The translations under genes were made by a program, and so were the position numbers. A DNA stretch of 42,055 nt, taken from an uncultured Ruminococcus sp. Its GTDB lineage: Bacteria; Bacillota; Clostridia; Oscillospirales; Ruminococcaceae. Positions 7,048-13,522 of the stretch are shown piece by piece. The stretch spans positions 1-42,055 of the forward strand of contig CAMCRP010000029.1 in NCBI GenBank assembly GCA_945877315.1. The letters run 5' to 3'. The notes beneath the pieces were generated by a model. The model was given only the letters and a program-made list of their open reading frames with translations, did no database searches and was not told the origin of the DNA. Position 1 is the stretch's first letter; the number at the start of each line of letters is the position of its first letter.

Positions 7048-8630
7048 GACTTTGCTGCCTCCTTAAAAAATCTTGCCTTCATTGCATATTCCTTAGGCAC
7101 CTTCATGGTGAGAAGATGTGTGTGGTCAAACGCCTTTGCGCTTCTCACATTTACCACTTCCGCCTCGCAGACAGCTTCACCGCTTCTGCTAAGTGCCGTT
7201 CCCTTTGCGCCCTTTTCGGGGAGCGGGAGAAATTCGTAAGGCAGCGTTATCTCCGCTGTTCCGTCGCCGCAGTCCTCATTTACAAGGAATATTGCCTGTC
7301 CCGAGCAGCTTGCAACGCACATTCCGCAGCCTGTGCATTTCTGTTCGGGGTCAATGGCGGGCAGCGCAGTAATGTTGCTTCCTATCTTTATGCAATGCTT
7401 GGGACAAGCGTCCTGACAGGGATTGCATGGGATATTTTGTGTACATTCAATAACAGGGTGAACGCCTGTGTTATGTGTAACTCCGGGGAAACGTTCAATT
7501 TCTTCATCGGCAACAAATCCCTTTTTCAGGAGATTTTGCGATATCTCAACGCCCTCCTCGGTTTCGGTTATCATCTTTCCTCTCATGCCCGGGGCAAACA
7601 TTCCCTGACGCAGACCGTCAAGTGCGGTTTCCTGCTTTGCGACCTCTGCTTCACATTCCTCCTCGGAAATGAAGCCCAGCTTTGCAGCGGCGGCAATTCC
7701 CGCAATGCGTCCCTCGATCATTGCGCTGGACGCTTCTTCGATTCCCGAAACATCTCCCGCAGCGTAAATTCCCGAAATGGAAGTTTCGCCGTACTTGTCA
7801 ACTGTGGGAACAAAGCCAGCCTTTGCGGGATTATCCTCCATTGCACAGCCCGCCATATCCGCAAGCTTTGACATAGGCGAAAGGCCAACCGCCAGACAGA
7901 TAGTATCAACATCAAAGTGTTTTTCCGTTCCGGGAATGACTTGCCAGTTCTTGTCAACCTCACCGATGGTAACACCTGTAACATACTCATCTCCGTCAGC
8001 CTTTACAATGGTGTGGGACAGATAGAACGGAACACCGCAGCGTGCCACCTTTGCAGCGTGAACGCCGTAGCCGCCTACTCTGGGAGCAGCGTCCGCAAGA
8101 GCGACCACCTCACAGCCCGCCTGCATAAGCTGAAAGCTTACCACCAGACCAACATTTCCCGAACCCAGCATAAGCACTCTTTTTCCGGGGAGAGTTCCGT
8201 GAAGATTCATCATAGTCTGAGCCGCACCCGCTCCGATAACTCCGGGCAGCGTCCAGCCGGGGAATGTTACCATATTTTCGCTGGCACCCGTTGCAATGAG
8301 AACTGTATCTCCCTTAACATGCTCAACGTGGTCGTCTATCTTTACGGTAACCTCTTTTTCGGGGAAAAGTCCGATAACGATAGCATTCAGAACGACCTCA
8401 ACGCCCAGAGAATTTGCCTCGGCAAGCAGCTCCTCACCGATGTGAAAGCCTCTTATTTTAGCCTTGTGTTCCTTTGAACCGAAAAACTTATGTATCTGCT
8501 TGAAAAGCTGTCCGCCGGGCTTTGCGTTTTCGTCATAAACAACGACCTTCATTCCCCTTTTTGCCGCTTCAATAGCTGCGGACAAGCCTGCGGGACCTGC
8601 ACCCACTATTATCATATCATATCTTTTCAT
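7044..8630 (-). CDS. NAD/FAD oxidoreductase with C-terminal 2x[4Fe-4S] ferredoxin domain
   Basis: This 528-residue protein begins with a pyridine nucleotide-disulfide oxidoreductase fold: FAD motif GAGPAGLSAAIEAAKRG at residue 10, a second nucleotide motif GSGNVGLVVSFQL near 155, and YAAGDVSGIEEASSAMIEG near 290. It matches the alpha subunit (HcnB/LhpE/OoxA-like) of amine dehydrogenase complexes. Unlike HcnB, its last 130 residues carry two [4Fe-4S] motifs (CNPCQDACPKHC and CTGCGMCVASC), while the expected BFD domain is the next gene. The ferredoxin domain suggests electrons leave through low-potential iron-sulfur carriers, which suits an anaerobe; this is inference. Its ATG overlaps the 2Fe-2S gene's stop (ATGA), so the subunits are translationally coupled. 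Confidence 0.88.
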   Translation of the reverse strand: MKRYDMIIVGAGPAGLSAAIEAAKRGMKVVVYDENAKPGGQLFKQIHKFFGSKEHKAKIRGFHIGEELLAEANSLGVEVVLNAIVIGLFPEKEVTVKIDDHVEHVKGDTVLIATGASENMVTFPGWTLPGVIGAGAAQTMMNLHGTLPGKRVLMLGSGNVGLVVSFQLMQAGCEVVALADAAPRVGGYGVHAAKVARCGVPFYLSHTIVKADGDEYVTGVTIGEVDKNWQVIPGTEKHFDVDTICLAVGLSPMSKLADMAGCAMEDNPAKAGFVPTVDKYGETSISGIYAAGDVSGIEEASSAMIEGRIAGIAAAAKLGFISEEECEAEVAKQETALDGLRQGMFAPGMRGKMITETEEGVEISQNLLKKGFVADEEIERFPGVTHNTGVHPVIECTQNIPCNPCQDACPKHCIKIGSNITALPAIDPEQKCTGCGMCVASCSGQAIFLVNEDCGDGTAEITLPYEFLPLPEKGAKGTALSRSGEAVCEAEVVNVRSAKAFDHTHLLTMKVPKEYAMKARFFKEAAKS

Positions 8631-8953
8631 TTCTGAGCGCCCCCTTCCGCTTTTTCTCCGACGCCATACTGCGTCCTGACCTCCATACCCTCTTCAAGGG
8701 GCGTGATACAGGTTCGCACATTGGGCTTACCGTTTACTATCATAACGCAGTCTGTGCAGCGTCCGATAGCGCAGAAAATTCCTCGGGGCTTATGTTCCTT
8801 TTTGGTGTAGCGGTGAACCATAACTCCCGCATTTTTCAGGGCAATTGCAATAGGCTCACCCTCGCAGCCTTGAAGCTCTTTTCCGTCAAAGGTAAAGGAA
8901 ACTGTTCTTCCCTTTTCGTAGGTTCCCAGTATAGGGTGTTCTTCGATCCTCAT
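8627..8953 (-). CDS. Small [2Fe-2S] subunit (HcnA/LhpF-like)
   Basis: This 108-residue protein has the plant-type ferredoxin-like fold of the Fer2_4 family, the gamma subunit in HcnABC-type and LhpBEF-type dehydrogenases. Cluster ligands are visible as CAIGRCTDC near residues 61-69 and a fourth Cys in VRTCITPL near residue 81. It has no transit or signal sequence and should act in the cytosol. The ATG at 8953 has GGGAGGGAG upstream; the frame is open six codons further from a TTG, but that would bury the ribosome binding site. It follows the cyclodeaminase-family gene by 24 bases and overlaps the FAD subunit, consistent with one complex. Confidence 0.87.
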   Translation of the reverse strand: MRIEEHPILGTYEKGRTVSFTFDGKELQGCEGEPIAIALKNAGVMVHRYTKKEHKPRGIFCAIGRCTDCVMIVNGKPNVRTCITPLEEGMEVRTQYGVGEKAEGGAQK

Positions 8954-8977
8954 TTTACTTCTCCCTCCCAAAATATA

Positions 8978-10114
8978 TCAAACCATCTGCGGTGTTTGCC
9001 AAAGATTAAGCTTTGTGCCGATTCCCTTTGCAAGAGCGTTTCTGTAAACTACCGTTCCCCATGCCACATCTTCAACGGGCATTCCGCCGATAGAATAAAT
9101 GATTATCTCATTTTCATCACGGTGAACGGGGATAGTTCCCATCAAAATATCGCCCAGATCGTCTACCCTGTCCTTGCTCATTTTCCCCTCTGCAATAAGA
9201 TCCATTACCCTTACTGCGGGAATGGGAACAGTGTTGTAGGCATCAGGCTTCATTTCTTCCTCCCAAGCCTCGTAAAGCATAATGTTATCGGTAACTGTTC
9301 TTGCTCTGTTGATAATAAAATCATCATCAAATCTGAGAGCCGCCGTGGAGCTGATAAGCGCACCCGACTTTATCCATTCTTCCTTTATGTAGGGATATTC
9401 GGCAGGGTCGCCTGTGGGTGTCGATGTGCTTGCGGATACGATATCCGAATCCCGAACCGCTTCTTCAATGGTATCAACAGCATAAACATTTTTAACGCTT
9501 GGATATTCGGTCTTAACATGTTCGATAAACGCATCAAGAGAAGCCTTTCCTCTGCCCTTTACCTTGATAGTTTCAATTTCGGGACGAACAGCCATTATCG
9601 CCGCAAGTGCCGTTTTGCTCATAACGCCGGGACCGATAATTCCCACAACCTTTGAATCCTTCTTTGACAAATGCTTGTAACCTACTCCGGGAACTGCGCC
9701 CGTTCTGTATGCGGAAAGGATATTTGCGGACATATACGCCAGCGGTGCACCTGTGTCCTTGTCATTGAGTGTCAGCATCAGTATTGAACGGGGCAAGCCC
9801 TTTTCCTTGTTGGCAATATTGGAGCCGTACCATTTCATTCCCGCCATATCAAACTTGCCGCCCAGATATGCGGGCATTGCCATGAAACGTCTGTCGGGAC
9901 CGTCAACAGGCATTTCGGGGAATGGCGACGAAGGCGGGAACATTACCATACAGCCGTGAGAATTTCCGTTTGCACCGCCCATTCTATAATTGCCGACCTT
10001 CATCAGCTTAAACATTTCTTCCATAGTTTCAATGCAGCCTGCCATATCCTTTACGCCTGCTGCGATCATGTCTTGTTCATTCAGATAAAGAAAATCAACA
10101 CTCGGATAACTCAT
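8978..10114 (-). CDS. Ornithine cyclodeaminase/mu-crystallin family dehydrogenase
   Basis: This 378-residue protein belongs to the OCD/mu-crystallin family. The central NAD-binding Rossmann motif is clear (VGIIGPGVMSKTALAAI near residue 165), with the substrate-binding MKWYGSN and the SAYRTGAVPGVG segment before it, and STSTPTGDP after it. The family includes ornithine cyclodeaminase, alanine dehydrogenase, ketimine reductase and delta1-pyrroline-2-carboxylate reductase (LhpI). It is the first gene of a seven-gene operon with a flavin dehydrogenase that would produce an imine or 2-oxo acid, so imine reduction or cyclic imino-acid interconversion is a reasonable role. At 378 residues it is longer than typical OCD proteins (about 320-350). 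The ATG has GGAAGTATTG upstream. Confidence 0.88.
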   Translation of the reverse strand: MSYPSVDFLYLNEQDMIAAGVKDMAGCIETMEEMFKLMKVGNYRMGGANGNSHGCMVMFPPSSPFPEMPVDGPDRRFMAMPAYLGGKFDMAGMKWYGSNIANKEKGLPRSILMLTLNDKDTGAPLAYMSANILSAYRTGAVPGVGYKHLSKKDSKVVGIIGPGVMSKTALAAIMAVRPEIETIKVKGRGKASLDAFIEHVKTEYPSVKNVYAVDTIEEAVRDSDIVSASTSTPTGDPAEYPYIKEEWIKSGALISSTAALRFDDDFIINRARTVTDNIMLYEAWEEEMKPDAYNTVPIPAVRVMDLIAEGKMSKDRVDDLGDILMGTIPVHRDENEIIIYSIGGMPVEDVAWGTVVYRNALAKGIGTKLNLWQTPQMV

Positions 10115-10163
10115 AACAATACTTCCTTTCAGCTTGATTATGAGAAATGACGCCGTTTATATT

Positions 10164-10198
10164 TGACGTTATTTCCTTTAACGTCATTCATTATATCA
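10164..10198 (-). promoter_or_regulatory. Promoter and dyad operator of the dehydrogenase operon
   Basis: On the minus strand an extended -10 (TGATATAAT, -10 hexamer at 10190-10195) predicts a start near 10183. Exactly there is a perfect 8-bp dyad, TGACGTTA-N7-TAACGTCA (10164-10171 and 10179-10186). A dyad over the start site is typical of a repressor operator. No good -35 is visible, which fits an extended -10 promoter. The intergenic region to the divergent small gene (10115-10344) holds nothing else I can name. Confidence 0.6.
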
Positions 10199-10344
10199 TC
10201 ACTATTTGCAGAAATATTGTAAATATCGGAAGTAAATTGCAATTTTATTGTTAATTACTTGCATATATTCCGTTTTTTACAATAAATAAGCATCATCATG
10301 AGCTATAATACAAATATAAAGTAAAATTGAAAGGAAGTATTCAA

Positions 10345-10548
10345 ATGATCGAATCCGACAAGCCCTTTTTCAGCGGAATTCCCATCAAAGAAAGCAAAGT
10401 CCCCGACAGCATTAAGGTACACAGCAAAAGCGAGCTGAAAATATTCCCGGGCAAAAATGAAGCTCCCGTCATTCCCGACGGCATAGAGCCATACACGGAA
10501 TTTGAGGAGCGCAGAGAAACAAAAATTGTACCGCCAAAGCAAAATTGA
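10345..10548 (+). CDS. Small hypothetical protein, 67 residues
   Basis: I do not recognise this protein. It is 67 residues, hydrophilic, rich in Lys, Glu, Pro and Ser, with no membrane segment, cysteine pair or signal peptide. Repeated short segments of the type xxVPDSI and PVIPDGI hint at a pro-rich, possibly unstructured chain. A gene is supported by the GAAAGGAAG ribosome binding site 7 bases before the ATG, by a TATAAT at 10304-10309, and by codon use like its neighbours. An upstream TTG in frame (10327) would overlap the ribosome binding site and was rejected. It is divergent from the dehydrogenase operon and 110 bases before pyrB; no terminator separates it from pyrB. Confidence 0.6.
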   Translation: MIESDKPFFSGIPIKESKVPDSIKVHSKSELKIFPGKNEAPVIPDGIEPYTEFEERRETKIVPPKQN

Positions 10549-10589
10549 ACAGGTCAGCGATTCATTAACAAAAAAATTATAATATCCTC

Positions 10590-10643
10590 TTGAAAAAGGA
10601 AGAAAAATCTGATAGAATAAAGTTTAGTGTAAATTTATTCTAT
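10590..10643 (+). promoter_or_regulatory. pyrB promoter with perfect 10-bp dyad
   Basis: TTGAAA (10590-10595) and TAGAAT (10613-10618) are 17 bases apart. A perfect 10-bp inverted repeat, ATAGAATAAA at 10612-10621 and TTTATTCTAT at 10634-10643, covers the -10 and the expected start. It may be an operator, or a 5' hairpin in the RNA ending 5 bases before the GGAGG site. Confidence 0.65.
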
Positions 10644-10658
10644 GTGGAGGAAATAGCT

Positions 10659-11744
10659 ATGAATTCTTCTTTTCAGAACCTTATCGACCTTGACGACCGT
10701 CCCAGAGAATGGTGGGACAAGATCATATCTCTCGGCTCGGCAATAAAGGATAATCCCAAGGAATATGCAAAAAAGTGCGAAGGAAAAATTCTCGCAACAC
10801 TTTTCTATGAGCCTTCCACCAGAACACAGATGTCCTTCCAGACAGCAATGCTCCGTCTTGGGGGAACGCTTATCGGCTTTGACAATCCCGAAACCTCCTC
10901 TGTCGCAAAGGGCGAAAATCTCAAGGACACCACAAAAATAGTAAGCTCCTATGCAGACATTATGGTTATGAGAAATCCCCTTGAAGGCTCCGCTAAGGCT
11001 GCATCTCTCACCGCCGACTGTCCCATTATCAACGCAGGCGACGGCGGACATCTCCACCCCACTCAGACACTTACCGACCTGCTCACCCTCTCCCGCGAGA
11101 AGGGCAGACTTACAGGACTTACCGTCGGTCTGTGCGGCGATTTAAAGAACGGCAGAACGGTTCATTCCCTCTGCAAGGCACTGTCCCGTTATCCCGACAA
11201 TAGGTTTGTTTTCATCTCCACAGACGAGCTGGCAATGCCCAATTATGTCAAGGAGATACTGGACAGCAGAAATTGCCCCTACGAGGAAATTCCCTCTCTT
11301 GATGACGCTATCGGAAATCTTGACGTGCTGTATATGACAAGAGTTCAGCAGGAGCGTTTCTCCAGCATGGAGGAATATGAGCGTCTGAAAAATGTTTACT
11401 GCCTGGATAACGACAAGCTGGCAAAGGCAAAGAGCGACCTTATCGTACTCCACCCCCTGCCCCGTCTGGACGAAATTCCCGTAAACACTGACCATGACCC
11501 GAGAACAAAGTTCTTTGAGCAGGCTAAATACGGAATGTATGTCAGAATGGCACTTATTCTCACCATGATAGAGGAAAGCGAGAATCCCGTCCCCCAGCAG
11601 ATGTTAAAGGGTCATATCCACGACGAGCTTACCTGCACCAATCCCAAGTGTATCACCCATAAGGAGGATTATCTTCCTAAGTCTTACATTGAAACGGACA
11701 AGGAATATATCTGCGAATTCTGCGATGAAAGAATTGCAAAGTGA
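10659..11744 (+). CDS. pyrB: Aspartate carbamoyltransferase with PyrI-like zinc tail
   Basis: This 361-residue enzyme joins carbamoyl phosphate and aspartate in the second step of pyrimidine synthesis. The carbamoyl-phosphate loop is FYEPSTRT (49-56), and HPTQTLTDLL and HPLPRLDEIP match the catalytic subunit PyrB; the last motif favours aspartate over ornithine carbamoyltransferase. The catalytic part ends near residue 310. The final 36 residues carry a zinc-ribbon pattern C-x4-C-x20-C-x2-C (Cys 326, 331, 352, 355) very like the zinc domain of the regulatory subunit PyrI (C-x4-C-x23-C-x2-C in E. coli), but the nucleotide-binding allosteric domain of PyrI is absent. The ATG at 10659 follows GGAGGAAA; an upstream TTG in frame overlaps the promoter. 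No other pyr gene is adjacent. Confidence 0.9.
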   Translation: MNSSFQNLIDLDDRPREWWDKIISLGSAIKDNPKEYAKKCEGKILATLFYEPSTRTQMSFQTAMLRLGGTLIGFDNPETSSVAKGENLKDTTKIVSSYADIMVMRNPLEGSAKAASLTADCPIINAGDGGHLHPTQTLTDLLTLSREKGRLTGLTVGLCGDLKNGRTVHSLCKALSRYPDNRFVFISTDELAMPNYVKEILDSRNCPYEEIPSLDDAIGNLDVLYMTRVQQERFSSMEEYERLKNVYCLDNDKLAKAKSDLIVLHPLPRLDEIPVNTDHDPRTKFFEQAKYGMYVRMALILTMIEESENPVPQQMLKGHIHDELTCTNPKCITHKEDYLPKSYIETDKEYICEFCDERIAK

Positions 11745-11758
11745 TATTTCAGATCAAC

Positions 11759-11869
11759 TAAGGAACCACTGATTAAATTAACAATTTTTTCTTGCTGCCT
11801 TATTGACTTATCTACGTGGTTGTTCCCCCGCCTTCGGCGGGGAACAACCATTAATCAGTATTTTCCTAA
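11759..11869. repeat. MITE-like inverted-repeat element, copy 1
   Basis: The segment is bounded by inverted ends, AGGAACCACTGATTAA on the left and its near complement TTAATCAGTATTTTCCT on the right, with an 8-bp perfect core (CTGATTAA/TTAATCAG). Inside the right half is a long hairpin, GGTTGTTCCCC to GGGGAACAACC with a TTCG loop at 11818-11849. The left 55 bases resemble a second locus near 16111. No coding sequence is present. It also sits where the pyrB terminator would be and could act as one. Confidence 0.6.
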
Positions 11870-11870
11870 A

Positions 11871-11910
11871 TGAAAAGCCGCTGCGGTCAATTATCCGAAC
11901 CGCAGCGGCT
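11871..11910 (-). terminator. Terminator of the panT-coaX transcript
   Basis: A perfect 12-bp stem (AGCCGCTGCGGT with ACCGCAGCGGCT) lies 15 bases after the coaX stop and on the minus strand is followed by TTTTCATTT. Confidence 0.85.
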
Positions 11911-11924
11911 ATATTTGTATTGTA

Positions 11925-12689
11925 TTATTTGTTTTTATTGTAAATGACCATAAGTCCCTTCAAAAGCAGTTTATCGTCAATGATAATATCCCGCTTGCAG
12001 AAAGGGATAATGGTGTTTGCCAGACCGCCTGTTGAAATTACCGTGCATTTCTCGCCCAGCTCCGTTTCAAGGCGTTCGACAGCGCCGTCAATACCCGAAG
12101 CTGTGTAGTAGATAATGCCGCTTTTCATACAATCGACCGTGTTTGAGCCGATGACTCTCTTTGGCGGTTCAAGGCTGATCTTGGGCAGCTGTGAAGTTCG
12201 CATAGAAAGCGACTCCAGCGATACCCGAAGTCCGGGGATGATCATTCCGCCGATAAAGCTCTTGTCTGCACCGATAACGGAAATTGTCGTAGCCGTTCCC
12301 ATATCAATTATGATGGACGGACAGGGATAGAAATTTATTGCAGCAACAGCGTCTGCGACCCTGTCACTTCCCAGCTGTGCGGGATTGTCAAGCCTTATTT
12401 TCAGACCTGTTTTCAGTCCCGGTTCAACAACCATTATGTCCCGACCCGTAAGACGTTCCATTGCCTTCTTAACAGTTTGCGTTACCGACGGAACAACAGA
12501 GGAGATTATACCCCCTTCAAATGTGTTTCCGTCAATGCTGTTAAGCTCCAAAATCGTCTTGATAAGTACGGAATATTCCAGTTCGGTGGAGTTGAGATTG
12601 GTGGAAAGACGCTCAACAAACTTTATCTCGCTCCCCTCAAAGCAGCCCAGCACGATATTTGAATTTCCTATATCAACAGCAAGAACCAT
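11925..12689 (-). CDS. coaX: Type III pantothenate kinase
   Basis: This 254-residue cytosolic kinase phosphorylates pantothenate, the first step of coenzyme A synthesis. It shows the ASKHA-fold motifs of CoaX: VDIGNSNIVLGCF at the N-terminus (phosphate 1), GSDRVADAVAA near residue 107, IIDMGTATTISVI near 127 (phosphate 2) and VISTGGLANTI near 216 (adenosine). Type III enzymes are not inhibited by CoA, unlike type I. Length is normal for the family. The gene follows panT by 17 bases with a GGAGGAAT site, so transporter and kinase form one transcript, and coaBC is divergent next door. That clusters three consecutive parts of the pantothenate-to-CoA route and points to use of imported pantothenate. 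Confidence 0.95.
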   Translation of the reverse strand: MVLAVDIGNSNIVLGCFEGSEIKFVERLSTNLNSTELEYSVLIKTILELNSIDGNTFEGGIISSVVPSVTQTVKKAMERLTGRDIMVVEPGLKTGLKIRLDNPAQLGSDRVADAVAAINFYPCPSIIIDMGTATTISVIGADKSFIGGMIIPGLRVSLESLSMRTSQLPKISLEPPKRVIGSNTVDCMKSGIIYYTASGIDGAVERLETELGEKCTVISTGGLANTIIPFCKRDIIIDDKLLLKGLMVIYNKNK

Positions 12690-12706
12690 TTTTTATTCCT
12701 CCGAAA

Positions 12707-13348
12707 TCAGACTGTTTCCGCAGCTGACGATTTTTTTGAATCGGTCGTCGGGATAAGCTTTGCTTTGATAAGAGCTGTTCCAACCGCACCCGAAATAACA
12801 GTCGATGAAAGCATTTCGCAAACAGCATTTACGCCTACAAATGCGCAGATAAACACGAGAACGTTTCTGCCGTCCATAAGTCCCTTGACATAATCAGTGT
12901 TGCCAAAAAGTGCAACCAGAGCCGTCATAAAGAACGCCGTGTTAAGAAATGCCGAGAAGAATCCCGTAACAAAGCAGGCAGCATAAGGGTTTGTAAGCTT
13001 CTTTGTTCCCGAATAGATGTAGCCCAGCAGGAAGCCGTCCAGCACTCTGGGAACAAATCTCTGGATAAATGCAAGCACGGGGCTTATCTCAAAAAGAATA
13101 ACTCCCATTCCGCTTGTTCCGCCAACGCCTATGCACTGCAGAAAGCTTGTCAACCCGAAAACTGCGCCCACAATAGCACCGCCCACAGGTCCTAGGGTTA
13201 TCGCAGCAATGGCAACGGGGATCACGTTAAACGAAATAGCCAACGGTCCGATGTTCAGATAGCCCAGCGGCGTGTATGCCATAATAAGCAGCACAGCCGT
13301 CAGAAGCCCAAGAATTACGAGCTTTGTCGTTTTGCTTGATGTGTTCAT
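12707..13348 (-). CDS. panT: ECF transporter S component, pantothenate (PanT-like)
   Basis: This 213-residue membrane protein has six predicted hydrophobic helices and the features of an energy-coupling-factor S component: a Lys/Thr-rich start leading into LVILGLLTAVLLIMAYTPLG, GPLAISFNVIPVAIAAITLG, and LGPVGGAIVGAVFGLTSF. S components bind a vitamin and dock on a shared ATPase/T module (EcfA, EcfA', EcfT), encoded elsewhere. Assignment to pantothenate rests on resemblance to PanT and on its position directly ahead of coaX. The ATG has AAGGAGGA eight bases upstream. No riboswitch is visible in the short leader. Confidence 0.87.
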   Translation of the reverse strand: MNTSSKTTKLVILGLLTAVLLIMAYTPLGYLNIGPLAISFNVIPVAIAAITLGPVGGAIVGAVFGLTSFLQCIGVGGTSGMGVILFEISPVLAFIQRFVPRVLDGFLLGYIYSGTKKLTNPYAACFVTGFFSAFLNTAFFMTALVALFGNTDYVKGLMDGRNVLVFICAFVGVNAVCEMLSSTVISGAVGTALIKAKLIPTTDSKKSSAAETV

Positions 13349-13403
13349 ATTAAGTTCCTCCTTGTTATCATTCCCATAAAGGGATACAATACAATACCAT
13401 TTT

Positions 13404-13412
13404 ATTATATCA
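13404..13412 (-). promoter_or_regulatory. panT promoter, extended -10
   Basis: Minus-strand TGATATAAT (-10 hexamer at 13404-13409) lies 56 bases before the panT ATG; only a weak TAACAA is present at -35. Confidence 0.6.
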
Positions 13413-13462
13413 CATTTCCCGAGAATTTGTTATATGTTTTTTTAATTATTTCAAGAAAAATA

Positions 13463-13491
13463 ATGACATACGCAAACTTCTGTGATATAAT
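13463..13491 (+). promoter_or_regulatory. coaBC promoter
   Basis: ATGACA (13463-13468) and TATAAT (13486-13491) are 17 bases apart, and the -10 is also extended (TGATATAAT). It is back to back with the panT promoter. Confidence 0.75.
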
Positions 13492-13522
13492 ATAATCAAT
13501 CCAACAGTAAGGAGTGGTTTCT

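Noticed and set aside
13349-13522. Riboswitch in the panT/coaBC divergent region
   Set aside because: Both leaders are short and carry no conserved structure; two plain promoters account for the space.
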